DNA of 64,000 bases from Fibrivirga algicola (GCF_011742925.1 NZ_WAEL01000003.1:558001-622000); one strand, 5' to 3'; shown: positions 9,213 to 18,486, counted from the stretch's first letter. Notes: generated by a model not told the origin, from the sequence alone. Program-made: numbers and translations.

Positions 9213-9640
9213 TTGTAGTCGGTACGGGTGTTGGCTGCTACCCAGAACTGACATAGCCCCTCAAGTAGAGCCCCAGTGGCAAAATAACTACCCGGCTTTA
9301 CCATATACGCGTTAGCTCCGGCGGCATAGGCCTGCTGAATATCGGTAGGGTTGTCGGATGTACTGAAGGCTACAATCGGCAACCAACGGGTACGAACATC
9401 CGAGCGAGCCCATTCCAGTACGTCAAACCCACTAATGCCCGACAAATTCAAATCGAGCAACATCAATTTGGGCAGTGGCAGGCTCTGCCCCTCATATCGG
9501 CCCTGCCCCGACAGGTACTCGACTGCCTCGGAACCACTGCTAAGGATCGTATAATTAATTGGCTGATCAAGCTTTTTAATCAACCGGCTGAAGATGTCGG
9601 CATCGTTCTCGTCATCCTCAACGTACAAAATATCAATCAT
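9209..9640 (-). CDS. Single-domain response regulator, phytochrome-linked
   Basis: A 143-residue receiver domain with no output domain. The acidic pocket is EDD (residues 8-10), the phospho-acceptor is Asp63 in LLDLNLSG, and Lys115 lies in AYMVKPG. It begins 2 bp after the phytochrome stop and overlaps the heme oxygenase start. This matches Rcp1-type regulators that accept phosphate from bacteriophytochromes in cyanobacteria and many Bacteroidota. The output is probably through protein contact; the target cannot be told. Confidence 0.9.
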   Translation of the reverse strand: MIDILYVEDDENDADIFSRLIKKLDQPINYTILSSGSEAVEYLSGQGRYEGQSLPLPKLMLLDLNLSGISGFDVLEWARSDVRTRWLPIVAFSTSDNPTDIQQAYAAGANAYMVKPGSYFATGALLEGLCQFWVAANTRTDYK

Positions 9641-9642
9641 TT

Positions 9643-11889
9643 CTAATTTACTCGATCAATGGGAAACGAAATGTGGAACGTAGCCCCCCGATTCGGTTCA
9701 CTATGGTACCATATTTTACCGCCATGCCGGGTCACTACCCGTTTTACAATCGCCAGACCAACGCCCGTTCCTTCAAACGATCGGGCGTTTTCCAGCCGCT
9801 TAAAGAGGTCGAACAACTTGCCGGCTTCTTTCATATCAAAACCGACACCGTTGTCGGTTACCGTGTAAATTACATCCTGCTCAGTTTGCTGGCCGGTCAC
9901 CTTGATGCAGCCCTCCGGCGTTTTGCGGGTGTACTTAGCCGCGTTTGAGAGCAGATTGGTAAACAGTTGCCGGGCCATAATCGTGTCGGCATTGAGCGGA
10001 GGCAGCTCCGTAATGTCAAGTGAGAGTCGATTGGCACGATCTTTCTCACCAATCAGGACCTCCTCCCGAATTTCCCGCAGCAGCTTTGTCATGTTGATGG
10101 GTTGCGCATTAATCTCGGTGCGTCCCATACGCGAGTAATACAGAATATGCCGGATCAACGCTCGCATCCGATCGCTCGAATCCACAATTTTCTGAAACAG
10201 CGCACGGGCGTCGGGCGTGAAGTCCTGTTTGTATTCTTCAAGCAAAATTTCGGCATAGCACCGGATCGACGATAGCGGCGTGCGCAGATCGTGGGAAACG
10301 GTGTAGCTGAATGCGTCCAGTTCTTCGTAGGCGGCCTGTAAACGCTGGTTTAATAAGCGAATTTCATTGGCCTGCCGGGTAACGATCTGCAAAATATCCT
10401 CGCGTAGCTTGATGGCCGCGGCCACTTCAGCTTCCAGCCAGGGGTCAGACGTGTTGTGCACCAGTTGCGTCCAGGCAGCGAAGCTTTTTCGGGGGCTGAT
10501 TCGCGCCTGTCCATCGTCGGTTACGGTAACGGGCTTTTCGGGGTTACCTGCCCAGGTTACCTGCTGCAGCTGTTCAGGCTTAAACCAGAGTAGGTATTCG
10601 TTCATTTCCTTCGACAACACAATGGCCAGCAACCCTGAACCCGTCTCGTGAAACGATTCCGCTTTCGGGTAAAGGTTACTGAGGTTGTTTGTTTCCAGAA
10701 ACGTGTCGGTATTGGTTGTTTTAAGCCAATCCACCAGTTCCTGAATGGCCACTTCACCGGGCGTTTTACCGATCCGGTATTGCTGGTTATTGAACAACAA
10801 CACCGCGCCCGTAGCCTTTGTTATATCCAGGGCCGTTACGGAATGCCGCGTTAGTGCCCGAACAATATCTTCATCGCTGAGCAATTGTTCGTGCAGTCGT
10901 TTCCCATTTTCGATGTTGATCCGAAGTTGGGTCTGGTCTTCCTCGTCTTTACGAAACTCCAGTGCCGCCGATAGCAACTGGCTTACAAATTTGGCCGCCT
11001 GCCTCGAACTGAAATCAACAAAACGAGGCGAGTAGTGGTGGCACGACATCAGCCCCCAGAGTTCGCCCCGATACAGCAGCGAGATACTCATAGACGCACC
11101 AACACCCATATTTTTCAGGTATTCGATATGCACCGGCGATACGGCCCGGAGCGTCGAATACGTCAGATCAACGGGGTGGTCGGCAGGCCAGTCGGCGGGC
11201 GACAGGATAGCGGCGGTGTCGCTGCCAACATCGGCAATGAGCCGCACCAGATTTGTTTTGTACAGTTCCCGCGCTTGTTTGGGAATATCCGACGCCGGAT
11301 AGTGCAAGCCCAGAAACGGCTCCAGGTGGTCTTCTTTTTCTTCGGCTACTACCTGCCCGTGCCAATCGGCGGCAAACCGGTACACCATCACCCGATCGAA
11401 TCCGATAATGGTCTTCACCCGCCGGGCCGTGTTTTGCAACAGATCCAGAAGGTTGCGGCTGGCTTGGACTTCTGTTAGAGCTTCGGCGATCAGGCGTTGA
11501 TTGAGGGGCGTTTGTGAGGCACTACTGGTCGGTTCCCATTCGAGCAGCAACAGCCCGTCGTGCTCGTGAACGATCAGGTTCCAGGTACGTTCGTTGAGGC
11601 GAAGCACCTGCGGATTGATGTTGTCCCACGATTCGCTACGCCGGCCAACGTTCAATAGCTCCCGTAGGGTGGAGGCGGGTAAATCAGACTTCGCCAGTAA
11701 GGTTTCGAGCGACTGGCCGAGTATGTCCGCCACTGGCTGGCCAATCAGATCGGGCAGATTTGAACTGGCATGAACAACGGTGTAGGTGTCGGGAAGAAGG
11801 ACAAGTAGGTAGCCATGTGACTGTATTTGTCCTAAAATATGAATGGGTTCCTGCTCGCAATTCGTCAGGTCAACGTTGAAATCAGTCAT
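9643..11889 (-). CDS. bphP: Bacteriophytochrome histidine kinase
   Basis: A 748-residue red/far-red photoreceptor kinase with the full PAS-GAF-PHY-HisKA-HATPase order. The biliverdin-binding cysteine is Cys11 in LTNCEQEPIHILG. The GAF domain carries YPASDIPKQAR, and the PHY tongue carries the PRKSF motif. The phospho-acceptor His lies in YTVSHDLRTPLSSI near residue 533, and the ATPase domain has DNGVGFD and GTGVGLAI. All residues needed for a photoactive, active kinase are present. It is the first gene of a compact operon with a receiver protein and heme oxygenase, so chromophore supply and signalling are encoded together. The 246-bp upstream gap contains tandem GATACGTA-like repeats but no clear promoter. 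Confidence 0.95.
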   Translation of the reverse strand: MTDFNVDLTNCEQEPIHILGQIQSHGYLLVLLPDTYTVVHASSNLPDLIGQPVADILGQSLETLLAKSDLPASTLRELLNVGRRSESWDNINPQVLRLNERTWNLIVHEHDGLLLLEWEPTSSASQTPLNQRLIAEALTEVQASRNLLDLLQNTARRVKTIIGFDRVMVYRFAADWHGQVVAEEKEDHLEPFLGLHYPASDIPKQARELYKTNLVRLIADVGSDTAAILSPADWPADHPVDLTYSTLRAVSPVHIEYLKNMGVGASMSISLLYRGELWGLMSCHHYSPRFVDFSSRQAAKFVSQLLSAALEFRKDEEDQTQLRINIENGKRLHEQLLSDEDIVRALTRHSVTALDITKATGAVLLFNNQQYRIGKTPGEVAIQELVDWLKTTNTDTFLETNNLSNLYPKAESFHETGSGLLAIVLSKEMNEYLLWFKPEQLQQVTWAGNPEKPVTVTDDGQARISPRKSFAAWTQLVHNTSDPWLEAEVAAAIKLREDILQIVTRQANEIRLLNQRLQAAYEELDAFSYTVSHDLRTPLSSIRCYAEILLEEYKQDFTPDARALFQKIVDSSDRMRALIRHILYYSRMGRTEINAQPINMTKLLREIREEVLIGEKDRANRLSLDITELPPLNADTIMARQLFTNLLSNAAKYTRKTPEGCIKVTGQQTEQDVIYTVTDNGVGFDMKEAGKLFDLFKRLENARSFEGTGVGLAIVKRVVTRHGGKIWYHSEPNRGATFHISFPIDRVN

Positions 11890-12135
11890 TCGTTAAAGTA
11901 GCATACTGCCGATCTCCTGAGAGAGGGATATATAACAAGCCGCACTAGATACGTACAGCACTGGATACGTATAGCAATATACGTCATCTAACTCGATTGA
12001 CCGAAAAATCAGACAAGAACCAGAGCAAGCGGCCCGAAACGCTGGCACCGCATCCGCTCAGGCAAACAGGGGCCCGTTTTAAAGTAACCGACGGGACTCT
12101 GTCGTCTGCTTGAGTTGACGAAGTGCGTAACGGGA

Positions 12136-13404
12136 TCAGTCCTGCAATGCGGCTTTAACCTTGACCACGCGGCGTTGCATGCGGCTAAACACGGTTAGCA
12201 ACACCAGCAACAAGGTGATGGGAACGAGCGACGCGTAGAAAGCCGTTTGCCCCCCGTAGGTCTCGAAGATACGGCCGGTAATGATCGACCCTGTAGTGCC
12301 GCCAAGTGCCGAAAAAACAACGATCAACCCTGCCATGGGGCCATGTTGGCGAAGTGGTAGACTGCTTAGAATAGCCGAGTTGATGGCCGGATAGATGGGC
12401 GCGATGAACAGGCCGATCAGCGGAAAGATAAACGCAGCCAGTGGCGCGTCGCTCCAGCCATAAGCTACCCCTGCGGTCAGACTAACTGCGTTCTGCGAGG
12501 CAGTTTCGGCTAGGGGCAGCGCCAGTAATACGAGTCCGCCAGCCACCACCAGGCAGGTCATCAGTAACCCGTACCATGGAATACGTTTCAGAGCGAAACC
12601 CGCGCCCAATCGACCCAGAGCCGTACTAGCGGCCAGGATACTCGCCATCTGAATACTGAGTGAGGTGGGCAGCTTCAGGTATTGGCTGTTGAAGGTAGGA
12701 AGCCAGCTCATGATGCCCTGCTCCATCAGCACATAGGTGAAGGCGGTGAGAATGAAAACCAGAACAACGGGTGTTACGGCCAGCCGAAGCATAGCGGCAA
12801 CGTCGCCCACGCCAACGGCCTGGTTAGCAGTCTGAACAGCGGACTCATCGAGCGGGGTGGTAAGTAACAGTAAAAACGCAGCCCCGGCAATGGCGGCCAG
12901 CACATAATACACCCGTAGCCAGGCCGTCGATTGCAGGTTCTGATCGTCGACAAAAGCGCTGAACAGGAAGTAGCCCGACAAAACGCCCACCATGAACATC
13001 GACTCTAGAAAATTCATAAAGCTGGCATGGTCGTCGGGGTCTTTAGTAATGAGACCGATGGTGGCAAACACCGACACTTTGATCAGAGCGAAACTGGCAC
13101 CAGTGGCGGCAAAAAGCATTTTGGCGGTCCAGAAGGCGGGGAGCTGCGGCATCAGCAGACAAGCCAGCGCCACCAGACCGAGGGCGATCAGCATGGCCCG
13201 CTTGTAGCCAATCCGGGTAGCGTATGACGCAATCAGAAACGATACAACGGCAATACTCAGGTCTTTGAACGCTTCCAGGCTACTGGCGCCGGTTGCCGAC
13301 ACCCCGTAGTTGTTTTGAACCTGCAAAATGACCGTACCAACACTGTTGAGCAGGATGGCAAAAACGATGTAGTTTAAAAATAGCGAGAGTTTTAGGCGAA
13401 GCAT
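12136..13404 (-). CDS. MFS transporter, probably sugar
   Basis: A 422-residue transporter with about twelve membrane helices. The loop RIGYKRAM after helix 2 is MFS-like. The ATG at 13404 (MLRLKLSLFLNYIVFAIL) was chosen because the promoter at 13453-13484 lies inside the longer reading frame and because this start begins right at helix 1. It is divergent from a trehalase, so trehalose or its product glucose is a reasonable substrate guess. The substrate is not fixed by any motif I can see. Confidence 0.8.
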   Translation of the reverse strand: MLRLKLSLFLNYIVFAILLNSVGTVILQVQNNYGVSATGASSLEAFKDLSIAVVSFLIASYATRIGYKRAMLIALGLVALACLLMPQLPAFWTAKMLFAATGASFALIKVSVFATIGLITKDPDDHASFMNFLESMFMVGVLSGYFLFSAFVDDQNLQSTAWLRVYYVLAAIAGAAFLLLLTTPLDESAVQTANQAVGVGDVAAMLRLAVTPVVLVFILTAFTYVLMEQGIMSWLPTFNSQYLKLPTSLSIQMASILAASTALGRLGAGFALKRIPWYGLLMTCLVVAGGLVLLALPLAETASQNAVSLTAGVAYGWSDAPLAAFIFPLIGLFIAPIYPAINSAILSSLPLRQHGPMAGLIVVFSALGGTTGSIITGRIFETYGGQTAFYASLVPITLLLVLLTVFSRMQRRVVKVKAALQD

Positions 13405-13452
13405 GAACGGTAGTTGATAAACGAGTGAATAGCAAGTGGGGCAGTTTAGTGT

Positions 13453-13484
13453 CGAAAGTATGCATTTCTTTGCACCCTTTACAA
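13453..13484 (-). promoter_or_regulatory. Bacteroidota-type promoter for the MFS gene
   Basis: On the minus strand TTGT is followed after 20 nt by TACTTTCG, one mismatch from the TAnnTTTG consensus. The predicted start of transcription is near 13447, about 43 bp before the ATG at 13404. It supports the shorter start of the transporter. Confidence 0.6.
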
Positions 13485-13530
13485 CATCATTCGTCCACCG
13501 GTCAAGCAGCCCGTACGCTTCTGTCAACTT

Positions 13531-15036
13531 ATGCCCTCACCTGAACGCCTTTTTGGCGACCTTTTCCATGATGTGCAGCTAAGCGGCCTTTTTGCCGACT
13601 CGAAAACATTTGTCGACTGCACGCCCAAACAAGCGCCCGAGGCAATTCTGGCGGCTTATCACACTGAACGCACCCAGCCTGATTTTGACCTCGATACGTT
13701 CGTTAATCAACAGTTCGACCGGCCTTCGGCTGTTGCGTCCGGGTACGTCAGCGACACCTCGGTTCCTACGCAGGAGCACATAAACCGGCTCTGGCCACAC
13801 CTCACGCGGGCGGCCGACGTACCGGTGGCCAATAGTTCGCGGGTGGCCTTGCCGCATCCGTATGTGGTGCCCGGCGGACGATTCCGCGAGATCTTTTACT
13901 GGGACAGCTACTTCACCATGCTCGGCCTGCGCGAAGCGGGCCGCACCGATCTGATACGGGGCATGCTCGACAATTTTGCGTACCTCATCGATACGGTCGG
14001 TTTCATTCCAAACGGTAACCGGACCTATTTCCTCAGTCGGTCGCAACCGCCATTTTTTGCGCTGATGGTGGGTATCCTGGCCGATATAGATGGGCCGGGT
14101 GTGCTGGCAACGTACCTGACCCAATTACAAAAAGAGTACGATTTCTGGATGACCGATGTCAGCCAGCTTAGCGCTGATAAACCCCAGAGCCGACGCGTGG
14201 TGCGCTTACCTGACGGAACGGTTTTGAACCGCTACTGGGACGAACTGGCCACCCCCCGCCCCGAAGCCTATCGGCAGGAACTGGAACTAACCCCCGCCGC
14301 CGAGCAGCGTGGCATTGACCCCGGAGTGATGTACAAGCACATTCGGGCGGCCTGCGAGTCGGGTTGGGATTTCAGCAGCCGGTGGCTTGCCGACAGGCAT
14401 AGTCTGGTCACCATCCACGCAACAGATATTGTGCCGGTAGATTTGAATTGCCTGCTTTACACGCTGGAGCAAACGCTGCAACAGGCCTACAAACAGGTTG
14501 GCAACCAGGAGCGGGCAAACGCTTTTGAGCAGTTGGCCGATCAGCGGAAAGCGGCGATACTGGGTACGTTCTGGAATGACGAGACCGGCTTTTTCCACGA
14601 TTACGACGTTGTTGCCGGCAAGCAGACTACGGCGCTCACACTGGCGGGGGCATTTCCCCTTTTCATGAAACTGGCTACGCCCGACCAGGCCAGCCGGGTA
14701 CACGATTGTCTGAAAACTGAGTTTCTGCAACCCGGCGGCTGGGTAACCACTTTACAGAAAACGGGGCAGCAGTGGGATTGGCCCAACGGCTGGGCTCCGC
14801 TACAATGGATCGTGTATGATGGCCTGCTCACGTATGGCTTTAGCGAAACCACCAACCAGGGGCGCGACCGATGGCTGGCCCTGAACGACAAAGTGTTTAA
14901 GGCGACCGGCAAACTCATGGAGAAATACAACGTGGTCGACGCCGCGTTAACCACGGGCGGCGGTGAATACCCCAACCAGGATGGCTTTGGCTGGACAAAC
15001 GGCGTGTACCTGGCAATGGTAACGAAACGCGGCTAA
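13531..15036 (+). CDS. Trehalase, glycoside hydrolase family 37
   Basis: A 501-residue enzyme that hydrolyses trehalose to two glucose. Both GH37 signatures are present: PGGRFREIFYWDSYF near residue 113 and QWDWPNGWAPLQ near residue 413. Other conserved parts are GFIPNGNRTYFLSRSQPP, ESGWDFSSRW and GGGEYPNQDGFGWTNG. There is no signal peptide, so it should be cytoplasmic (TreF-like), which fits uptake of the intact disaccharide by the divergent MFS transporter. Length is normal. It is followed 40 bp later by bioF, which may be read from the same transcript. Confidence 0.95.
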   Translation: MPSPERLFGDLFHDVQLSGLFADSKTFVDCTPKQAPEAILAAYHTERTQPDFDLDTFVNQQFDRPSAVASGYVSDTSVPTQEHINRLWPHLTRAADVPVANSSRVALPHPYVVPGGRFREIFYWDSYFTMLGLREAGRTDLIRGMLDNFAYLIDTVGFIPNGNRTYFLSRSQPPFFALMVGILADIDGPGVLATYLTQLQKEYDFWMTDVSQLSADKPQSRRVVRLPDGTVLNRYWDELATPRPEAYRQELELTPAAEQRGIDPGVMYKHIRAACESGWDFSSRWLADRHSLVTIHATDIVPVDLNCLLYTLEQTLQQAYKQVGNQERANAFEQLADQRKAAILGTFWNDETGFFHDYDVVAGKQTTALTLAGAFPLFMKLATPDQASRVHDCLKTEFLQPGGWVTTLQKTGQQWDWPNGWAPLQWIVYDGLLTYGFSETTNQGRDRWLALNDKVFKATGKLMEKYNVVDAALTTGGGEYPNQDGFGWTNGVYLAMVTKRG

Positions 15037-15076
15037 GACCGGTTAAGCGGATACATAGCTATTTATTGATTTCACA

Positions 15077-16249
15077 ATGCCTACCTGGCTTACCACCCGA
15101 CTCACCACCGACCTTGCCGCCCGACAGCAACTGGGTTTGTTCCGGTCACTGACCGTGGCCGAGTCGGCCATTGATTTTACGTCCAATGATTACCTGGGCA
15201 TTGGTCGCTCCGGTACACTACACACGAAACTGGCGCAGGCCGCTACCTCGCTCACGCGCAACGGAGCCACCGGCTCGCGACTACTGGCGGGGCATACGTA
15301 CCTGGCCGAGACTGTTGAGGCGGACCTCGCCCAGTTTTACGGAGCCGAGACGGCCCTGCTGTTCAACGCGGGCTACATGGCCAACGTGGGGCTGCTGGCC
15401 TGCCTGCCGCAGGCCGGAGACACCCTGCTGACCGACGAACTCATTCACGCCAGCCTGATCGACGGGGCCCGGTTGTCGAAAGCCAATCGCCTCCGGTTCG
15501 CCCATAACGACCTGGCCGATCTGGAGACGAAACTCCACTCGGCTTCGGCGCAGAACGGACATGTTTTTGTTGTTGTCGAATCGTTGTACTCGATGGACGG
15601 TGACGAAGCGCCGCTGCCGCAAATTGCTGCACTCTGCACTGCTTACAACGCCGCCCTTATCGTTGATGAGGCCCATGCCTCGGGTGTATACGGACCGGGG
15701 GGCGCGGGACTGGTGGTAGCGCAGGGGTTAGCGGATCAGGTACTGGCCCGAATACACACGTTTGGCAAGGCGCTGGGTGTTCACGGCGCGGCGGTGCTGG
15801 GTTCGGCCCTGCTGCGAACATACCTGATCAATACGGCCCGGTCGTTCATCTACGCCACGGCCCTGCCTCCGCACGATCTGCTGGCCATTCAACTGGCCCA
15901 CGCGCAGGTAGCCCACGAACCCGAACGGGCTGAGGTACTTCGCGAACGGGTGGCTTATTTCCGTCAGCGCAGCCAACAGCTTGCTCCTGAGGCCGTTTGG
16001 CTCACCAGCACATCGCCTATTCAGGGGTTGGTGGTACCGGGCAATGCCGAGGTACGTCGGGTGGCAGCGCTGGCCCAGGCGGCGGGGTATGACGTGCGCC
16101 CCATCGTTAGCCCAACCGTAGCCGTGGGGCAGGAACGTATCCGTATCTGCCTGCATTCGTATAACACCGAAGCGGAAATCGACGGGTTACTGACCGCCTT
16201 AACCCGGGCAATACAGGTTAGCCCGCAGCCGGTTGATCTGGCTACCTGA
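15077..16249 (+). CDS. bioF: 8-amino-7-oxononanoate synthase
   Basis: A 390-residue PLP enzyme of the alpha-oxoamine synthase family that condenses pimeloyl-ACP or -CoA with alanine in biotin synthesis. Conserved parts are DFTSNDYLG, GSRLLAGH, DELIHAS, the PLP-contacting DEAHASGVYG, and the PLP-binding lysine in HTFGKALG. It is followed 41 bp later by bioD, as expected for a biotin operon. bioA and bioB are not in the window. Confidence 0.95.
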   Translation: MPTWLTTRLTTDLAARQQLGLFRSLTVAESAIDFTSNDYLGIGRSGTLHTKLAQAATSLTRNGATGSRLLAGHTYLAETVEADLAQFYGAETALLFNAGYMANVGLLACLPQAGDTLLTDELIHASLIDGARLSKANRLRFAHNDLADLETKLHSASAQNGHVFVVVESLYSMDGDEAPLPQIAALCTAYNAALIVDEAHASGVYGPGGAGLVVAQGLADQVLARIHTFGKALGVHGAAVLGSALLRTYLINTARSFIYATALPPHDLLAIQLAHAQVAHEPERAEVLRERVAYFRQRSQQLAPEAVWLTSTSPIQGLVVPGNAEVRRVAALAQAAGYDVRPIVSPTVAVGQERIRICLHSYNTEAEIDGLLTALTRAIQVSPQPVDLAT

Positions 16250-16290
16250 CTCAACAGGTAGTTGTTACCCTTCATCAAACCTACTTCACT

Positions 16291-16899
16291 ATGCAGTTAT
16301 TTATCGCGGGCATTGGCACTGAGGTTGGCAAAACAGTCGCCTCCGCCGTAGTGGTCGAAGCCCTCCAGGCCGACTATTGGAAGCCAATCCAATCGGGTTT
16401 TCCACCTGACTCTGACAGAGTTACCGTGCAGGGACTCACCAGCAATACCCGGTCACAGTTTCATCCCGAAACGTACCTACTGCGGAAACCCCTTTCACCA
16501 CATGCCGCCGCCGCTGCCGAAGACATTACCATCGACCCGGCCCGCCTCGTTCCGCCGGTTACTACTAATTCATTGGTTGCTGAACTGGCCGGTGGCCTGA
16601 TGGTACCGATAACGGAGACGTACCTGAACATTGATTTTGTGGCCAGCCTGGGCTGGCCGGTAGTGCTGGTCACCCGCAATTATCTCGGCAGCATTAATCA
16701 CACGCTCCTATCGGTTGAGGCACTCCGCCAGCGGAATATCCCAATACTAGGCCTGATTATTAATGGCCCCAGCGTACCAGCCACGGAATCGGTCCTGCTC
16801 AGTTACACGGGTCTACCCTGCCTGGTTCGAATTCAGGATGAGCCTGACCTAACCCCGGACGTTATCAAGCGCTACGCCGCTCAGTTCTCTGTGGCTTAG
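16291..16899 (+). CDS. bioD: Dethiobiotin synthase
   Basis: A 202-residue P-loop enzyme that closes the ureido ring of dethiobiotin from diaminopelargonate, CO2 and ATP. The opening, FIAGIGTEVGKTVAS, is the family's P-loop, followed by YWKPIQSG. LINGP near residue 157 is the usual nucleotide contact. It is the second gene after bioF. A 22-bp perfect hairpin begins 10 bp after the stop. Confidence 0.93.
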   Translation: MQLFIAGIGTEVGKTVASAVVVEALQADYWKPIQSGFPPDSDRVTVQGLTSNTRSQFHPETYLLRKPLSPHAAAAAEDITIDPARLVPPVTTNSLVAELAGGLMVPITETYLNIDFVASLGWPVVLVTRNYLGSINHTLLSVEALRQRNIPILGLIINGPSVPATESVLLSYTGLPCLVRIQDEPDLTPDVIKRYAAQFSVA

Positions 16900-16908
16900 C
16901 GTTCGTGG

Positions 16909-16958
16909 TTCTTATTTCGTTGGCTGTGGACAGTCATCCACAGCCAACGAAATAAGAA
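16909..16958. repeat. 22-bp perfect hairpin after bioD
   Basis: Two perfectly complementary 22-base arms (16909-16930 and 16937-16958) enclose a 6-nt loop. There is no T-tract on either side, so it is not a classical terminator, although it could still end the biotin transcript or protect its 3' end. Confidence 0.85.
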
Positions 16959-16995
16959 TCTTAGAAATAAATTTTACACAAACAGGTACTTTGCA

Positions 16996-17027
16996 TTGCA
17001 TAGTACAGTCTTAAACCCTTATCTTTG
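16996..17027 (+). promoter_or_regulatory. Bacteroidota-type promoter
   Basis: TTG at 16996-16998 is followed by TATCTTTG at 17020-17027, an exact TAnnTTTG match with about 21 nt between them. It would start transcription near 17033, just ahead of the small open frame at 17070. Confidence 0.65.
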
Positions 17028-17069
17028 TTGTGTCAGGAGTGGTACAGTCCACTAATCCTGGCAGCAACC

Positions 17070-17294
17070 ATGAAAACGGGTATCTCTCTTCTGGTTTTAT
17101 TGACCCTCTCGCAGGTTAGCTATGGCATTGGTCATCCACATAACCTGTTTGCCGCTCGCAAAGCCATGCTGGAGTGGAAGGCAGAGCACCAGCGGTCTAA
17201 ATCATCGATCGGGCAGCGGGAATTGCGGGTGACAAAGCGTTACTCATATACTTTCTCGCCCTGCTTTAGCCAGATACCCCACGTTCGCGAATAG
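17070..17294 (+). CDS. Small putative secreted protein
   Basis: A 74-residue open frame starting MKTGISLLVLLTLSQVSYG, a convincing signal peptide, then a basic mature part ending CFSQIPHVRE. I do not recognise it. A consensus promoter lies 43 bp upstream. Against it: the last 55 bp overlap the convergent rhodanese gene, and no relative is known to me. It could be a real small exported peptide or the leader of a non-coding transcript. Confidence 0.4.
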   Translation: MKTGISLLVLLTLSQVSYGIGHPHNLFAARKAMLEWKAEHQRSKSSIGQRELRVTKRYSYTFSPCFSQIPHVRE

Positions 17295-17752
17295 GCGTGT
17301 ACACGGCGGGTAGGCTTGCCCGTGCTGTCGACCACCGGGTTGCCCTGATTCACCCATTCGAACAAGCTGCCGTACAGGTTCCGCACATTGGTGAACCCGG
17401 CCGCCTTTAGTTTCTCTCCTACTTTCTCACTCCGATACCCCACTGAGCAATAGACTACTATTGGCGCGGTTTTGGGTACATCGGCCACGCGGGTCAAGGC
17501 GAAATCGTCATAACCGACCCAGCGCGCCCTGGGCAGATGGCTCACGGCAAATTCCCGTTTCTCGCGAGCATCGAACAGCACGGCGTTTGGCATCTGTTTC
17601 AATTCGTTGCAGGTCACGATGGGCACCGATTCGCTGATGAGGGCATCGACCATTACACCGAAGGGCTTGCTGATAGTGCGCTGCGCCAACGCCGGTAATG
17701 AGGCGGCAAACAGCGCCGACAGGAGCGCAAATTTCATAGCAATTTTTTTCAC
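17240..17752 (-). CDS. Secreted rhodanese-like protein
   Basis: A 170-residue protein with a signal peptide (MKKIAMKFALLSALFAASLP, then ALAQ) and one rhodanese domain. The active-site loop is VVYCSVGYRS, with the catalytic cysteine and a normal six-residue loop. AVLFDAREKREFAVSHLP is the conserved CH2A/B region. It should act in the periplasm as a sulfur transferase or redox protein. Its ATG overlaps the stop of the upstream DUF2490 gene (ATGA), so the pair is translationally coupled. The acceptor is unknown. Confidence 0.85.
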   Translation of the reverse strand: MKKIAMKFALLSALFAASLPALAQRTISKPFGVMVDALISESVPIVTCNELKQMPNAVLFDAREKREFAVSHLPRARWVGYDDFALTRVADVPKTAPIVVYCSVGYRSEKVGEKLKAAGFTNVRNLYGSLFEWVNQGNPVVDSTGKPTRRVHAYSRTWGIWLKQGEKVYE

Positions 17753-18486
17753 GGATTTACTTTCAGATACAGCGTCACAGTCAGGGCATGTTCATCATCG
17801 AATTCAACGATGCTGCGCCGCTCCCGATGTGTAAACTGATAACCCACTTCCACGGTCGAAATGTTCGAGAGCACATACCCAGCCGATACGTTTGTCCGGT
17901 TCTGATCGAACAAATGGCCGCTGGCAGGTGTGTTAGGCGGCGCATACAGCAACGTTTCATTTGACAGTTGGCCGTACGCATCATGTCCCAGCCCCTTACG
18001 CCAGGCCGCTCGAACGCGCAGGCGACCCAGATCGGCAAGTCCAGGCATGGTGAAAAGTCGGTATTCATAACCTGCTCGTAGCCGCAACACCGAAGTGGAA
18101 GGTAAATCCAGTGTCCACTCCGCAAAAACCGACGGCCGCCACTCCGGAACAGGGGCTCGCTTCAGATCGGCTGCATTACCCAGCGCAGGATACGAGTGAT
18201 AAAACACAATGGGCAACAAACTGTATTGCCAATGAGCAGTTCGATACGAAATACCCAGCCGGCCGGCCCACAACAATGGTGAATCGAGCGGTTTCGACAA
18301 ACCATGATCAGGGTGGCTCTGTCGCCGGTAGTACAGATCGCCAACCGCTCCCCACCGTTGGCTCAGGGTATACGATGCTGCCATACGCAGCCAGACAGCG
18401 GTGTGCCGATAAGTCTGCGCACGGGCCGAACCCCCAAAAAAAAGTAGCAAAAACCAGGCGATAGCCAGGGTGAAACAGTGTCGCAT
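17749..18486 (-). CDS. DUF2490 outer-membrane beta-barrel protein
   Basis: A 245-residue protein with a signal peptide (MRHCFTLAIAWFLLLFFGG) and alternating amphipathic strands rich in aromatic residues, ending LYLKVNP. The pattern fits DUF2490: RWGAVGDLYYRRQ, RLRAGYEYRLF, RVRAAWRKGL, SAGYVLSNISTVEVGYQF. It is probably an outer-membrane barrel of unknown role. The ATG at 18486 places the signal peptide at the N-terminus; the longer frame adds 16 Cys-containing residues. It is the first gene of a pair with the secreted rhodanese. Confidence 0.75.
   Translation of the reverse strand: MRHCFTLAIAWFLLLFFGGSARAQTYRHTAVWLRMAASYTLSQRWGAVGDLYYRRQSHPDHGLSKPLDSPLLWAGRLGISYRTAHWQYSLLPIVFYHSYPALGNAADLKRAPVPEWRPSVFAEWTLDLPSTSVLRLRAGYEYRLFTMPGLADLGRLRVRAAWRKGLGHDAYGQLSNETLLYAPPNTPASGHLFDQNRTNVSAGYVLSNISTVEVGYQFTHRERRSIVEFDDEHALTVTLYLKVNP

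Noticed and set aside
13405-13527. Longer N-terminus of the MFS transporter
   Set aside because: A consensus promoter lies within it, and the shorter start begins at the first membrane helix.
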